A stretch of 64,000 nt of DNA from Acholoe squamosa (GCA_949317995.1 OX439050.1:53011777-53075776), one strand, 5' to 3'; positions 25,058 through 38,294 are shown, counted from the stretch's first letter. Notes: a model not told the origin generated them from the sequence alone. A program made the numbers and translations.

Positions 25058-25311
25058 CAGGCTAAAGGTATGCCCTGAAGGCGGCACCTATTGAAATAGA
25101 TATATGAATAATTATGTCAAAAAGAGAGAAACGTGTGATTGAATAGAAACAGACTTTTTCAACGAAATTGTGTTTTCACTTTGGTTTGCAGAAAGATGAC
25201 TTCATGTAACAACACCAAGGATCCTTTCTGTATGGCCGATCATCAGTTCAGCCAGTGGAGAGACACAGACAGACATCCAAGTGCAGGATCTATAAGAGTA
25301 TCCCCAGCATA

Positions 25312-25528
25312 CACTGTAAATAATCTGTTGAATCTACGGGGGATCCTTGTAAAACTGAAGAGTGAACCACCGTAATTATATATAGCAGTGAACCAGTGTA
25401 GTTTTTACAAGAAACCCCAGGTGGCAGTGCTGTGGTACAAGGAATCTCTGTGAAAATAACGATGAATCTCTGGTGACTTTGGGACGTGGATTCCTTCATT
25501 ATTTTGACGACAATTCTTTTTTACAGTG
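25312..25528 (-). mobile_element. CACTGTAAAA MITE, copy 4 (TA duplication)
   Basis: 217 bp, ends CACTGTAAATAATC and TTTTTTACAGTG, with TA at 25310-25311 and 25529-25530. Orientation opposite to the copy at 8462 and the same as 17092. Internal AGAGTGAACCACCGTAATTA and CCAGGTGGCAGTGCTGTGG are shared with that copy. Confidence 0.8.
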
Positions 25529-26980
25529 TAGCCTACCTGGTGCCAGCATTACCCTGTCCTACAAACAGCCTGTGTCAGCCAGTGTAAAACTTGGCATCAA
25601 CTCTGAGGTACACACAAGTCCCCAAGTCGGAAGTGATCACACAGCAAGAGCACACCTCCCCTCAGCTGGAGGTCAGGTTCAGGGATAGTAACCCGAGCCA
25701 GAAACGAGTGCGACACAGACAGCATGTCAGTGGCGGCTGAATGAAAGGTGGTGCATTAATGGGAATACTGCGGCTGCCTTATGCAATATTCATATGGGGA
25801 AATGCTAAAGGAAAAGAATATTTTGGATGGTGTGTGCCTTAGTAACAAGACACAAGGCGTGTCTGTGAAGAGTAGGGATTCCCAGCACACAAATTCCACA
25901 AAAATCTAAATAGTTTTTCTTCAATGATTTCAATGAGATAATAGGGAAAAGACAATTTATTTTATTTTTTAGGTAATATGCAACTTTGAATAGCTCTGCA
26001 CTCCATATCTATTGGAATATCACCAAATAAAAAAAGAGATCCCAGGCATTGACATCAATATTACTTCAAAATCATTGAAATTGGAAAATGTTCCCAAAAT
26101 ACATCCCATGCTGTTGTTCAAAGCAAAATATGTAGAGTCCTTGAGGTAGAAAGACAGGCAAAATTAAGTGAAGGAGAAATAGTACTGTGATATGTTGCGT
26201 ATGTGGATCGAGCGGCTGATACGGATCGGCTTATAAACACAGATAGACCCCTAGTGCACAGATAGACCCCTAGTGCACAGATAGACCCCTAGTGCACAGA
26301 TAGACCCCTAGTGCACAGTAAATGCAAAGCTAGATACTAAGGGAAGGAACCTAAAAGTGAGAAGAGTGTAGACAAGGGAACAACAGTTAGAAAGAGGAGA
26401 GTGGTTAGTGGTAGAGAGGCTGGAGGCCTGCGGAGGTAATAAAAGACTACCACTTCCGGCACACTGCGGTAATTAAGCCTGGTTCTTTATGTTCCCACCA
26501 GGGTGCGTCTTCTCAGCGCGCTGACTCATGGGACATGGCCAGAACAGACCCTACACTGCTTCTTTGAGCCACCTAGAAAGCCTCGATAACTCTAAACTGC
26601 TAATACTGAAACAGCTAGGGCATGGCTAAGGGGTAATTTGGGCTAAATGTTGCCTAACCAGATATTCTAGCTTGAGCAGTGAGTAGTAATAGTACTAATG
26701 GAAAGCACCATGAACTACTATTGTCTAAGTAAATGATATCACTAAGGCGGTCTAAATGTCCTGCACCATGATTTTTTTATTATTCATTTTTTATCATTCT
26801 CATAATTATAATGCTTTATTTATACTGGTGTTTTACCAAGACCCGGTGACTTTTCAAGCCCAGTCTCCATGGCGTGTACACATTTTCGATGAAGCTCTCC
26901 CCTTGTACTTTCTCTGGCACTTATTTGAACACCCAGCACTTTTAAAAAGCGGCTAAAAATTTGAATCAGTGCCAATCCTT
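25529..26980. other. Non-coding stretch with a 19-bp tandem repeat
   Basis: No gene recognised. Holds the minisatellite at 26238-26318 and otherwise unique AT-rich DNA. Confidence 0.5.
26238..26318. repeat. 19-bp minisatellite, 4 perfect copies
   Basis: CACAGATAGACCCCTAGTG occurs four times in perfect head-to-tail order plus a CACAG remainder. The lack of divergence suggests a recent expansion. Confidence 0.95.
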
Positions 26981-26984
26981 ATGC

Positions 26985-28010
26985 AGTCTAGCAAAACAGC
27001 TACCCAAAACAGTGAGCAACGCGTGCGGTGACCTTAATTGCGAGCCAGTTACTGCAGAGGCCAAAGTGTCTGGGCCACACTGGGCTAACCAAATTGGGCA
27101 CAGATCAGTTTCAAAGTGGGCTAAGGAATTTAGGCTCAGATTGACCATTCCGGCCATATTTTTAAAATGAAAATTCAGAAAAATTAAATCATTCAATTGT
27201 TTAAATATGACCCTGCCCCTTACCATACATCCAAATACCCAGTGATACTCATCTGTTCCATGGCATCAGTAGAGTACATATATCAGTTTGCACTCAATAG
27301 GCCAAGAGAAGTCATGATCACTTTGAGTGTAGTGACATACTCTCCTTATTTAGCACCTCCCTTCATAGATGCACCATGAAGGAGCATAGATCAGAGCCTT
27401 TAAGCTCATAGTGCCTGCAGTTAGCATGTTTTATCCTTATACCACATTCACTGCAATAGGAATGGTGTAGTAACTCTAGAATGACCTTAATTTGCAAATT
27501 TTAAAGAGAATAACTAAGGATTTCCAAACTACAATAAAGCCTGTAAAATGTTACTTAATGCCCTATCTAGTAGCATATTTGAGTTGTTCTATATTAGAAA
27601 GAATCAATTCTGTATACAGCTGTATAGGGAACAAATCTCTGTATGTGACATACCAGGCCATCTGGTGTCAAATGAAAAAAGCCAAAGGTGAGTTTGCCTT
27701 ATCAAAACCAACTGTCAGCCCAGATTGGGTAACTTGTCCTTAAACTGATATTTACCCATTTTGGGATGCCCATTTCAAAACCAACCTGTGCCTAATGGGA
27801 TTGCCCATTTCAAAATTGATCTGTGCCTGAATCGGGTAGCCCAATGTAGCCCAGACACTTTGCTGAGGACAAAACCCATTGGGTGCCCAACAGTCTCAAG
27901 TTGGTTTGCCCCTTTAGGGCTGCCCACTCTGGCCCGATCTGGAAACCCAGTATCTGCCCAAACTAAGCCAATGTACTGAATTCTGCCCACTTTGGCCCCA
28001 ACTGGGCTTG
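26985..28010. repeat. Inverted, GGGC-rich repeat arms around a unique core
   Basis: The arm at about 27050-27130 (AAAGTGTCTGGGCC, ACTGGGCTAACC, GGGCACAGATCA) is mirrored at about 27770-27870 (GATCTGTGCCTGAATCGGG, AGCCCAGACACTTTG). Further TTGGGC/GCCCAA motifs fill 27700-28010. The arms bracket about 650 bp of plain AT-rich DNA. Likely a decayed fold-back element; exact ends not determined. Confidence 0.5.
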
Positions 28011-28286
28011 CTACATGGGAATAGGAAAAAATATGCCTAGAACTGTTATAGGCTACTTTTTATGAAGAATTCAATGGTATTGATAAAACGTTCTATTTTG
28101 GGTGGAAAGGTTCCAAATTTGGCTTGTAAAAAGAATGTTTTTGGGCCAAAATGGGGATTTTTGTTGATTTCTGTTGCCATGGAAACATGATTTTCATTCT
28201 AAATAGGAAAATCAATGATCCTATTTGAAGGAACATTCCACAAGGTTTGCTATGATGAAAACAGAATGAAAAATTATGCTAATTAG

Positions 28287-28287
<1 letters not shown>

Positions 28288-28330
<43 letters not shown>
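28288..28330. repeat. (TA)n microsatellite
   Basis: About 43 bp of uninterrupted TA, shortly upstream of the promoter-like segment at 28406. Confidence 0.97.
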
Positions 28331-28332
<2 letters not shown>

Positions 28333-28405
28333 AACTATATACACTCGTGTATATTTATATAATTAGCCGCGGATGGTTAGGGACTACTTGCAGCTCGTAA
28401 GGATA

Positions 28406-28503
28406 CCAATGATGTCATAGTATGACGTCACAGTCAACATTCCCATTGGTATATAAGAGGTGGGTTCAAAGTAACCGTCAATTGGCTCGATTCACCTGGA
28501 CAG
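28406..28503 (+). promoter_or_regulatory. Promoter-like segment: CRE, CCAAT, TATA and a splice donor
   Basis: In order: CCAATGATGTCAT at 28406-28418, a full CRE TGACGTCA at 28423-28430, CCCATTGG (inverted CCAAT) at 28442-28449, and TATATAAG at 28450-28457. CAG followed by GTAACA comes at 28501-28509 and could be a splice donor. The spacing fits a core promoter with a start near 28480 and a very short non-coding first exon. No downstream coding exon is visible, so this remains a candidate. Confidence 0.3.
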
Positions 28504-28509
28504 GTAACA

Positions 28510-30885
28510 CCACGCTGGGTGTTCCCTGGAATTTTTAAATTTAGCAAGCTATTCCTCCAAAACTAACAGGAGTATCTTCTAAAGCAATATATCACTGTAA
28601 AGCTAGTGAACTGAATTTTAAAGTTGAAGTAGCATGGAGCACCCATTCTCCTTGCCTCTACACAATTGTGGTTAGGCTTGTATGTGATAGGCTTCTATGG
28701 GATTTATGGCCTTTTAGATAGGAATCTGACCCATAGACAAAATAGGCAGCGAGTTTCTGCACTATACTGGATGAAGGGTCTGAGGTATGGGGTGTTGAAA
28801 TGAGACACAAGAACTGAGAGCTGTATCTTGAAGAAGTGCCTGTATTTTACAAGCACCTTGGTATAATGGCATTGGAATTGGATAAGCACTCCACTGCTTA
28901 AACCAAGCATTACGATGTGAGTGCACCGAAGGCCCAGGGACGATACTGAATGAGTGTTATGGTGTGGAAACATTCAGGATTTCTCACTCAAAGTCAGCTA
29001 ATCCACTGTGTTCTTCAAAGTGGAAAATTATAATTTCACTTTGAAGTTGGATTTATTTTTTTTAATGGGAAGTTGTGTGGGGCGAAGTGTATTAAAATGA
29101 TACTGATGTGTGGCAGGGGGATAGTGTTGGTCACGCCTGAATGGAGTTCTAACACCATGCTCAGAGAGAGGTGGTAGACAAATCCCTTTTTTGCTTGGCT
29201 ATGACAATGGCGATTTCCTTTCAACAAAGTAGGTATTTTCCCATTGTGTGTTCTGTATCCTGAAAATTCCCACGTCGATGTAGTCAATAATTCAGCCATA
29301 GAGAAAACGGTGTTTTAGATCATATGGCCCAATTAAGTATCTAGTAACAAAATTATACAAATTGGTTATCTTCAAATACAGATAAATAACTTGTAATCAT
29401 ATTATAAAATGTCCGATCATTTGCTACCAAAGCTACTATGGAAAACTAAAAATAAAGGAATGGTCATTGTTAGAAAAAAAAATATGCGAAGAATGCCTGA
29501 AGAGGGATATTCTATGCATCCCATGCACTCCTACTCATTTGCCATCTTTCGCCAAATGCATGCGTATTTCCTGTTACCCTCTTTGACTCGCAAAAGTCAA
29601 CACCTTCCATGTAAAGATTACGATTACATCCTGAACATCCTGCCTTCGTATACACCCTACAGTAGCAGCTCTCAGGACTATGTTGTTAAATATTACCAAA
29701 AGGCTATAACAGGCTCAAAATATGAGGAAACACACACCCTCCTGTGGGGCACACTGGTCCCATCCCGCCCTTAGCTGGTGTAAAGTGATCTCTACTTAGC
29801 GAGATGCTAAAGAAGAGGGGATAGTGATGGTGGGGGATGCAAGTGGCGCTGTAGGGAGGGAAAATAAGCATTGATTCTTGGTAGCAGATACTCCTAAATA
29901 AAGGAAGGATAAAAGAGGGGTTGGTTCAAGACATGCTTATGTACTGCACTAATCAATGGGCGTGATCTGTATTTATATCAAGGGTGTGTGAGACAGATTG
30001 TGTGATATACAATAGAGCTGAAAACAATATATATTATTGAAGAAGGGATTTGTCATTTGTGAATTATAAGACATGGTTTGTCAAACAAACTTTTTTTTAT
30101 TGAATAAAAGTATATTTTATAGCCATGGAACTCCTTTCAGGAAAAACTCGTAAATCTGTAGCCCCCATTCCATTGGGTGTTCGAGTGGTAGATACTGTAA
30201 TAAATCATGCTTTGTCTTTGTGTGATGCACGACTGCTATAAAAAGAACTGTGCCGCCATTATGATTGTGTAGTCTTAATAATATGGACGTGACGCACATT
30301 GTGATAATTATACATGATTATGTTAAAATTAGAATGAACAGACGTAACATCAGTATGCACCTGTTGTGGTGGTATACTATAAAGTGTGAAATATGTACCA
30401 CCTTGTATTTCAATATGCAAACTAGTTGAAACCTATGATAATTGCAGTATGAAAATAATAAACGTTCATTTTTGTATTCCCCAATATAAAAATGACAGAA
30501 CAACTAATGACAGTATACTGTGTATCAATGGATTTCAATATCACTTAATTGCCTATGCCTTCTCTTGATCAGCTCTTACTTGGGGTTATTACCGATAGTA
30601 TCCAGTCATTGTTGTCGACCAGAATTAACTGTATACTGACTAAGGTTATTGTAGTCGAACACGCCCTTTATTACCTGCCTACTGGATACCTATTAGGGAT
30701 TATTAGCAGAGCCTGGTGGAGCTGACTAATTACATACATAGATACATACATACATACAGGTGTCTACCATAGGGTGTGTGCACTGTATGTATATTGTATA
30801 CATACTCCTGTTGCTGACATGTGACTCAGCTTATTACAAGTAACCCAGTAAGGAGCACACAATGCTATAAGGTACCATGTCTTTT
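28510..30885. other. Non-coding stretch, no gene recognised
   Basis: Unremarkable AT-rich DNA with a short CATA-type run near 30740. The 121-codon plus frame at 29409-29774 has no recognisable domain and is not called. Confidence 0.45.
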
Positions 30886-31110
30886 TGTTGTCATAATGCA
30901 TGGATGCAACCCTAGTGAGTACACTCACCTGGCTTTCATTCAGGAATGCAATACGCTCATCCTCCTGGGCTGATACACTATCAAAGGGTCTGCAAGATCT
31001 ATACCAATGCAGTGATGGTGAATAGATGCACCAGCACTGCATTGGTGCATCCTGACAAGTTAGAAACATGAACCTACAGGTGCTGTCTGGGAAATCAAGG
31101 GTTAAGAAGG
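30886..31110. mobile_element. TTAA-type palindromic MITE, decayed copy
   Basis: Contains TCATAATGCATGGATGCAAC, CTAGTGAGTACACTCACCTGG and CACCAGCACTGCATTGGTGC, the family's inner arms. It ends near GGGTTAAGAAGGGTTAAG at about 31092-31110. Confidence 0.5.
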
Positions 31111-31254
31111 GTTAAGAGCAGACCATGTTGGGGAATTCTATGACAGTTAAGACCAGGAGTGTATTTATCAACTTGCTGCGATTAGAGCTCCTCAAATCGT
31201 ACCAGAAACATCCAAAGGCTGTGCATCTAGTGGGGCCCTTGATGGGGGGGGGTC

Positions 31255-31405
31255 CCAATGTCCCATGTCGAATTTAAGAAATGGCCATGTCACCATGTCG
31301 ATTTTAAGAAATGGCTATGTCCCTATGTCGATTTTAAGGAATTGGCCATGTCTCATATCACTAGGCCAAAAAATGCTCATGTCACCATGTCGATTTTAGG
31401 GGTCT
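31255..31405. repeat. Degenerate ~32-bp tandem repeat
   Basis: CCATGTCGATTTTAAGAAATG-type units (written here with variable ends) recur about five times, separated by GGCCATGTC or GGCTATGTC. Confidence 0.7.
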
Positions 31406-33039
31406 AGAGCCATTCTAGTGGACACTGATGGTCGTACAGAGCAGTCGTATTGCATTATACCTACGATCACTGATTCTAATTATGAGGTTTTATATATCGT
31501 AGTGTCTGTGGCTAGGCGTACCATGCTGAGAAATGCTGTCCAAAAAGGTATGTCGTCATGATGATACATCTGTAACAAGGAGTTGACATATATTGTGTCG
31601 TATCATGTTATCAGGATCATACATGTGTACATGGATCAAGAATGACAAAAGTATATCTTGATTACAATGGATTATACTTTTTACAGCTGAGCATTGGCTA
31701 TCATGAGCGCACTGACTTTTTTTCCTTTCAATAAGCTGAAACCATCTGCCCTGATGAAAATGGTAAAAATATGACCATCGAATTAATTGAATTATTTGTG
31801 GTATTATGAAACTCATGGGAGTCTGACTAAAGCTAAATTAATTAAATGACAATCACTAATTATTCGGTCTCAAAAATATTTTAAACGTCGCCCTTGTGGA
31901 TGGTGGGTTGCATTTACTATAAAACAATGCAAAACATAACAATCCTTCCAAAGAGACAATATAACTAGTTTGTAATTTAATTTAAAACATCAAAAAGAGT
32001 ACAATTCTATTCCCAAAAAGTGCCATCCCCAGAGTGCTATGCGCAGGACCGCGTCGACTTCCGGATAAAAATGGTGGTTGAGTTTTATTTTTGTTCTCAC
32101 GTGAAAATCAATACGTTTCCAGGCTCTGATGTTACCACTTCTTCTTGATTTGCACAAGTCAGACCATTTTCCACAGACAATATTGAACAGAGACTTTTAA
32201 ACACAGGCCTGTTTTGCATTTTGGTGAGAACGAATGAAGATAAAAATGTGCTGATGCATTTTAACCATCAACAGGAGAAGGGCACTATTATAATTGAAGA
32301 AGCAGTTATGAAAACATTGTACATACAATTGGTTATATGACCATCAATATAGTCCTAAAAACAAATGCTTGAGGCATGGTTTTTTGAAATACAGATAGAT
32401 AAATGAAATATTTCTTTGAACAATCTCCCATCCTATGCAAAAAATAAAGCGTATTTGGTATGGGAAACAATGCAAATACGAATAATAGTACATCGTCTTA
32501 TTTGGGTCATTGCAAACGATTGACCCAAAACTCATCCCCTTGTAGATATCCATTTACCCACAAGAAACCAAAAAAAAACACCACCAAAATATGAAAAAGA
32601 TGGAAATTGAGTAATCACATACTCATTGATATTTTCTCTGTAAACTGTCAGAAATTACTTTGATATTACTCTCCTGACACATATCCCAAATTGTTTTAGT
32701 ATAGTTTGTTTTAGCTTCATTCTTGTTTTTTTTTCTATTTTTATCATGGTAGAACCCAGTATATGGAGACACCATTGATCTACAAGTGGGGCTGATAATG
32801 GGGTAATGAGTATGGTTATACATGTATCATTGACCCAGGGCTAACAATTGATTCGGGGGTTAATTACAGTGGGTCACATCCATGGAAAATCAAAGGTTTG
32901 TTTTACTTCCTTTTATGACTTTTTTCCCTGTGTAATCTGCATACAAGCACGATCTCCTAAAGGGCACCTTCCATCTTTTTTATATGAAAAAAGACAAATT
33001 CGACAGTGTCCGGTGAATTTTTCAACACTACCAAACAGA
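31406..33039. other. Non-coding stretch, no gene recognised
   Basis: AT-rich, unique by eye, with several short homopolymer A runs (for example near 32570). All frames are below 90 codons and unremarkable. Confidence 0.5.
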
Positions 33040-33210
33040 GGGTCCATCCACAAATGACGTCACGCTGGAGGGGGAGGGGGGGGTCAGGCTCGGCGTGACG
33101 GAATTAATTTTCCATATACCTTCAGCATTGCAAATTCGGCACCAAAAAAAGTGACAAGGGGGGGGGTATAAAATGTTCAGATTTTGTGTGACGTCATTTA
33201 TGGATGGCCC
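33040..33210. mobile_element. 171-bp MITE with GGGTCCATCCA/GACGTCAC termini
   Basis: The left end GGGTCCATCCACAAATGACG is matched by the reverse complement of the right end GGGCCATCCATAAATGACG; both continue into TCAC. The centre has G-runs and no coding frame. Closely similar termini are known to me from MITEs in diverse invertebrates; superfamily assignment would need a library search. Confidence 0.75.
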
Positions 33211-33231
33211 CAGAAACAAGTCAATGCTTCA

Positions 33232-33402
33232 TGTTGCTTTGTATCATGATGCATCATTGCAGCACCCGTAGATAACTCGCCATCACTGCATTGGTGCATC
33301 ATACAGACCTATAATGTATCACCCAGTACGGTTATCATGATGCACAAAGGCAGCACTGGTGAGTTACTCACTGGTGCTGCCTCATTATATTCATAAGAGG
33401 GT
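33232..33402. mobile_element. TTAA-type palindromic MITE, internal part
   Basis: Carries ATCATGATGCATCATTGCAG, CATCACTGCATTGGTGCATC and a clean hairpin of GGCAGCACTGGTGAG against CTCACTGGTGCTGCC. The outer TTAA ends are not clear. Confidence 0.55.
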
Positions 33403-35475
33403 ATCTAAGCACTGGCCTGCCCCCTGAGCCACGTGGTTCCTCCAGGTCGGTGCTTTGATATTTATTATGTAGGCCTACCTATACAGTCGTCACATAGTCT
33501 TGAAGCCTGCAGAACTGACGAAATTCCTTGCTTAACGCCATGGGATTTTTCGTCAGTTGGACGGCTTCATGGCCTTGATGGCCCAGAATGGTCATGTGAC
33601 CACAAATATGGTCATGATATCACACGCAGTGATGGCGGCCACCTGTCGGTTGCTGGTGTGCAGTGATAACGGAATTTAAAAGATTTGGGCTGAATTAGGA
33701 ACTAATATAACAGACTCCAAGCTAGAATAGAACTAGAAAGACCCTAAGGATACTGTCCCTACTCCGTCCATCAGTGACTAACGACTGTCAGTAGGCCATC
33801 AGTCAGCCGTCAGTCGGCTGTCTGTTTATTTTGTTTTTGTATACAAAGATTCGTCTTGGCCATTAAGTCCCCAACTAACGAAAAATCCCATAGTGTTAAA
33901 GCAAGGAATTTCGTCAGTGCTAGACTTAAAGCCTGTTATAAAGTGTTCATAGGGGTCATGTATTTGGTCTATTAAGTCATTAATTAAGTCACCATGCATA
34001 CATATTACAGGGTTAAAGGGTTGGGCACTGTGTCTAGACTTACTTGCAGGTAGTGCTTGTGTCGCCCCCTGGTGCAGCAAAGTAGACATGGCAGTCAACA
34101 CGGAGAATAAGATGGCCGCCATTTTGGATTTCATCACGTGACTAGGTCTGTGTGGTATATCCATGAGTTGTAATGAGGATGGTACCTATATCTGAGAATA
34201 TAAATTATTCCAGTGGGCAGTAAAGTCTGGTATTATAGGCTATTTTTTTTTCGGCGGTAGATAACTATTTTAATCCTGTTTCCAGGATCATCAAATTATT
34301 CCACGCAAATTACTCCACAAAATCCAGATCTAACTCAACTTCAAGTCTCCAAATGGTTCAGGTGCTGTGTCAATTTATCAAATATGGATCAGTAATGAAT
34401 TCATCCAGCTATACAGGATATCAACATTTATCACATGGCAATGTGCTTCAATGGGTGTCCTCATATGTATATGTCACTGCTAAAAAAGCAATATCCATCA
34501 TTATAGGCTCACATCCAGTGGTACTCAGGCAGCATTTTTGACAAAATGGGTGCCATTAAATATGCATCCTCTCCTCTTTACAGCACCATGCTCACCGAGT
34601 GATTTGTATGCTCACTCTTCCAGCGCACCTGTTGTGCCGAGGCCAGCATCTAAAGGCCCCATTCAGGGTTCCACGCAGAGCATTGAGCTGGGACCTGGTT
34701 GTTCAGTTTACCATTGACTGCTTGTGTCGTGGTCGCTCTAGCTATTAAGAGTGATATAGAGTAGGGCTTGCTACTGTTGTATTGCCAATTTTAGACAAGG
34801 CAGCTAGTCATGGCAGCTGGTTAGCTACTATCTCTGGTAGCAATGAATTTTATTTTTGCTTCAGATAACCAAATTAAGAAAGCTCAATGGTCTGCAGGAT
34901 CTCTAGTAGAAATGAATATTCTAGTTGCTTTATACAACCAATTTGTAATAAGACAATGGGCTACTGCAGACCTATGAAGATATTGAATTCCTATGAAGAC
35001 ATTGAATTCATACGAGAAATGGCAACCATATAATAACCCTTACACAAGATGATATGGCCAACTATAGCATGCATCAACTGACTCCACTATAGACTACAAC
35101 TGATGGAGTCACTACCATCACCAGAGTATGGGACAGTGTGGGAGGGAATGTGATGAGAGGGGTGGGGGAGATAGGGAGAGTAGTAGGGTGTCAGTATTAT
35201 TCAGCTCTGGGTGTCTTTCATCAGTTGCCTCATCATTCCCTTGTATAATGCATGAGGTCTAGTCACCTCGCCTTGTCTCTTCCATTCACACGGTCAGTCG
35301 AGCCACTCGCGAATGAGAGTAACAAGACTCGAACCAATCAGCTGGGGTCCGAGTAAGTTGTCCTGAATAAGTCAAATTACCTGCGATTAGTTCTGAGCAT
35401 CAGAAGAACAATAAAAAGAAAGGATTTGGTTCACATTTGCCAATAAAGTGTTATTCTGAGGCCTGATCAAAGCAG
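33403..35475. other. Non-coding stretch with scattered regulatory-like motifs
   Basis: No gene recognised. ATTTCGTCAG-type sequences near 33520-33555 and 33870-33920 are related in inverted orientation (CAAGGAATTTCGTCAGT against ACGAAATTCCTTGCTT), possibly a decayed fold-back element spanning 33520-33920. The end of the block carries a strong splice donor (see 35336-35481). Confidence 0.45.
34109..34140. promoter_or_regulatory. Back-to-back YY1-like sites next to an E-box
   Basis: AAGATGGCCGCCATTTTGG holds two overlapping inverted YY1-type motifs (AAGATGGC and GCCATTTT). CACGTG follows at 34135-34140. It looks regulatory, but could also be a chance or repeat-derived arrangement, since GCCATTTTGAA-type sequence also occurs in the composite repeat at 50-53 kb. 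Confidence 0.25.
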
Positions 35476-35481
35476 GTAAGT
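35336..35481 (+). promoter_or_regulatory. Candidate first-exon end with perfect splice donor
   Basis: CAG followed by GTAAGT at 35473-35481 is the full consensus animal 5' splice site. It is preceded by about 140 bp that start with a CCAATCAG motif at 35336 and contain several in-frame stops, so any exon here would be untranslated. A (CT)n tract follows at once inside the putative intron. Without downstream exons this is only a candidate. Confidence 0.2.
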
Positions 35482-35483
35482 AC

Positions 35484-35522
35484 TCTCTCTCTCTCTCTCT
35501 CTCTTCTCTTCTCTTTCTGTCT
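35484..35522. repeat. (CT)n / CTGT microsatellite
   Basis: CT tract broken by TT insertions, then CTGTCTGTCTGTGTGT. Confidence 0.85.
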
Positions 35523-38294
35523 GTCTGTGTGTATCCAGGATGATTAAATTCTTACCCAATCATGGGGTAATCATTTAGAGTAGCATTGATATAGCTGCAC
35601 CAGACTGTAGTCATGCACTTGGTTGTCTTTATGCTGTGTGACTAGGATTATGATTATATTATTCATGTAAGGCTATTGATTCGGCACAGCATAGTAGGTA
35701 CCATACCAGCGTCTATGCATCTTCTCAATGTGCCATTGTCATGACAATAACTTATTCACAACTGGTAGCCCATTAATAGCACATGACTGGGTCCACTTCC
35801 ATTAACACAATTCTTTGTTCATGCCATTGCTTATAGATCACAAACCACCCACCTTTTGATATTATTAATGCTCCTGTGGGGGGAGCACCTATAGAGCTGC
35901 TTGATAAGTATTTTTCAGCTTTCTTAAAGAACTCCTTTTTGTGGTTCTGTGTAGTTGAAAGACCTGAAAGAAAAGTTTGTCTGAAATGCCTAGCTATGTC
36001 ATAATATCTTTGATCAGTTTCTATACATCAGGCAATATCAGTAGACATCTGACTTGTAGATATTCCTTGCGACAGCTGTGTTATAGCTTGGCCTTGGGCG
36101 TGGCTGAGTGTATGGATTTATCAGGAAGTTCAAGAGAGGATTTCCTCTCTGTTTGTAACCAGTTTACACCAATGTACACAAGTAGTACCAATGTTACTGT
36201 ACACTGGAGTTCCTGATGTTCACCCTATGGTCATAGGGTGAAGAAGGGCGATTTTCTTAATAGTTTGTCATTTCATTAAGCATTCATTGTTCCTTGCCTA
36301 TAATCACATGTGCCTTAAAGCTTCTTGGGAAACCAAGATGGTAAGAAAATCGTTTACCTTCTAGCTTTCCCAAGGCCCTGGATCTTCCTGGTATTTATAA
36401 ATGTAGGACATATACAGCTGAAGGAAATAACATGTATACACATGGAACAATGGTATGTGTGACATGTGACAGTTCCTATCTCCTACCTGTAGTCTGGTGT
36501 TTCTATCCTTAGCAATGAGTGTGTGACACCTTTTTTTCTAAATCTACACTGTATTGTCCAATATAAGGATCAGGGTCTAAAATAATCACCGATCTTGAAC
36601 AAGCATTGAAGATACAAGGGAATTGAAATAGATTATATGCACTCAAGGTATTGTCCCTAAATAAGCGCTGACCTTGTGTGAGCACCGGGGCGGCTAGAAT
36701 GGTAGTGAAATCTTGAAGTGCCGGGGTCTTTGACTGCCCACACTGGCAACAATTATGAAATCACCTTAATAGGCTGTCTTCAGGTCCATTCAATCCTGTA
36801 TCCATGAGCGTCTCAATTTTCAATATGGAGATGACCTTCATTTCATCCTTATTGTATCAAATTACCTTTTCGATGAGTTGTTTTCTGTGACTCAACGCGG
36901 TGCCTGGTCTGATCTGTTTGAGTGATGTGAAAATGAGTTGCTCAGTTCAGAAGTAGCAGGTCTCCAATATTTTCAACGTATCATATTAAACCATTGTCCT
37001 ATAAACCTGTACGTACATAGATGCTGCTACCGATGTATTGTTAACACTAATTAGCAGTCAGTCTCTATCACTTCTGTTACCTTAGAGGGCTGTAGCCGAC
37101 ACAGGTGTATTACTTTCACAGCTGTGCTCCAGTGGTCGCACTTGCACTATGTCTACTATGTACTGTCACAGCTAAATATACAGGCACCATTAAACTACCC
37201 ACACATTTTTATCTCAACACTCTTTCTTTTCTTGAGCAGTTGTCCCATGCACTCTTATTCACTGGGATGAACCCACAGCCCAATTTGAGTCCAAGTGATC
37301 TCCTCGTTCTTCTTGCACAGAGGAGCCGTCCTAGACCCTGAACATTTTTACCATTGATATCCAGTTTTGTTCTACTTGTTCCACAACTGCTCCAACAAAT
37401 GCAGTTTATGTGGTAAAGTCTTAGAATGAGCTCCTATAACTTTGACCTTCTTCTAGCTACCACTTATAGTTCTGCCTGTCCTGTGGTTTTAACCCAGACA
37501 TGAGCTCCTCCTTGACATATGTCCAAGTAGAGCTAATACTGCTCCAGCCCCTCCTGTTGTTGTTAATACCACTGTTCCTGTCACTAAGATTTGTCCTCCT
37601 GGTGTAGTGAGCAGGTGGCCACCAGCTCACCACCAGCTCAACCTGCCGTCACCAGGACCACGCCCAGTCTGCAGACAGTGGAGCAGCTCCTGCAGGGCAC
37701 GTTGTGACTGGGTGAGAGTCGCTCACAGAGTGGCGGGAGTAGCTCTAGTAGTGGTAGTAGTACTGTACATGGGGATTGTTGCAGCTGGAGAGCAGAGAGG
37801 AGGCTTTAACACAAGGCCTAGCTGCTTGACTATTGCTGTGTGTGTGTGGGGGGGGGGGGTAGGAGTAGGGGCTGGGGGTAGAGGATGAGGGACTGAGAGC
37901 TGTATTTGAATATTTGACTGTATTGAATTATCAAACATGCCTCTAGTGATGGAATCTTGGTGGCCTTCTTTTCTTTTCTGTATTGATTGCTTTGTATTTG
38001 TCTTTATGTTAATTTATTGTGCTTTTGTTGTATGATCTGTTTATATACACGCTCTGATTGTTTGATCTGTATTTCTGTCTAATTGTTTTCTAGATCTAGC
38101 ATTACTATCATACTTTGGATGAGAATATTAGCTTAGTAGCTGGAACTTATAACCTTAGAAAACATCTTAATTACATCATAACTGAATTAAGTGTTATTAG
38201 CAATATATACATACTGGAACAAATGTAAATATCGTTTCACATATACCGTGGAATTTGTATCAATAAAAGGGATGGTATGGTTAGCATCATCTGG

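Noticed and set aside
26238-26318. CRISPR-like direct repeats
   Set aside because: The repeats are contiguous with no spacers and the genome is clearly eukaryotic; it is an ordinary minisatellite.
37492-37888. Open plus frame of about 132 codons, Pro/Arg/Val-rich
   Set aside because: No ATG near its start, ends in translation of a poly-G tract, and no splice acceptor defines it; kept only as a note.
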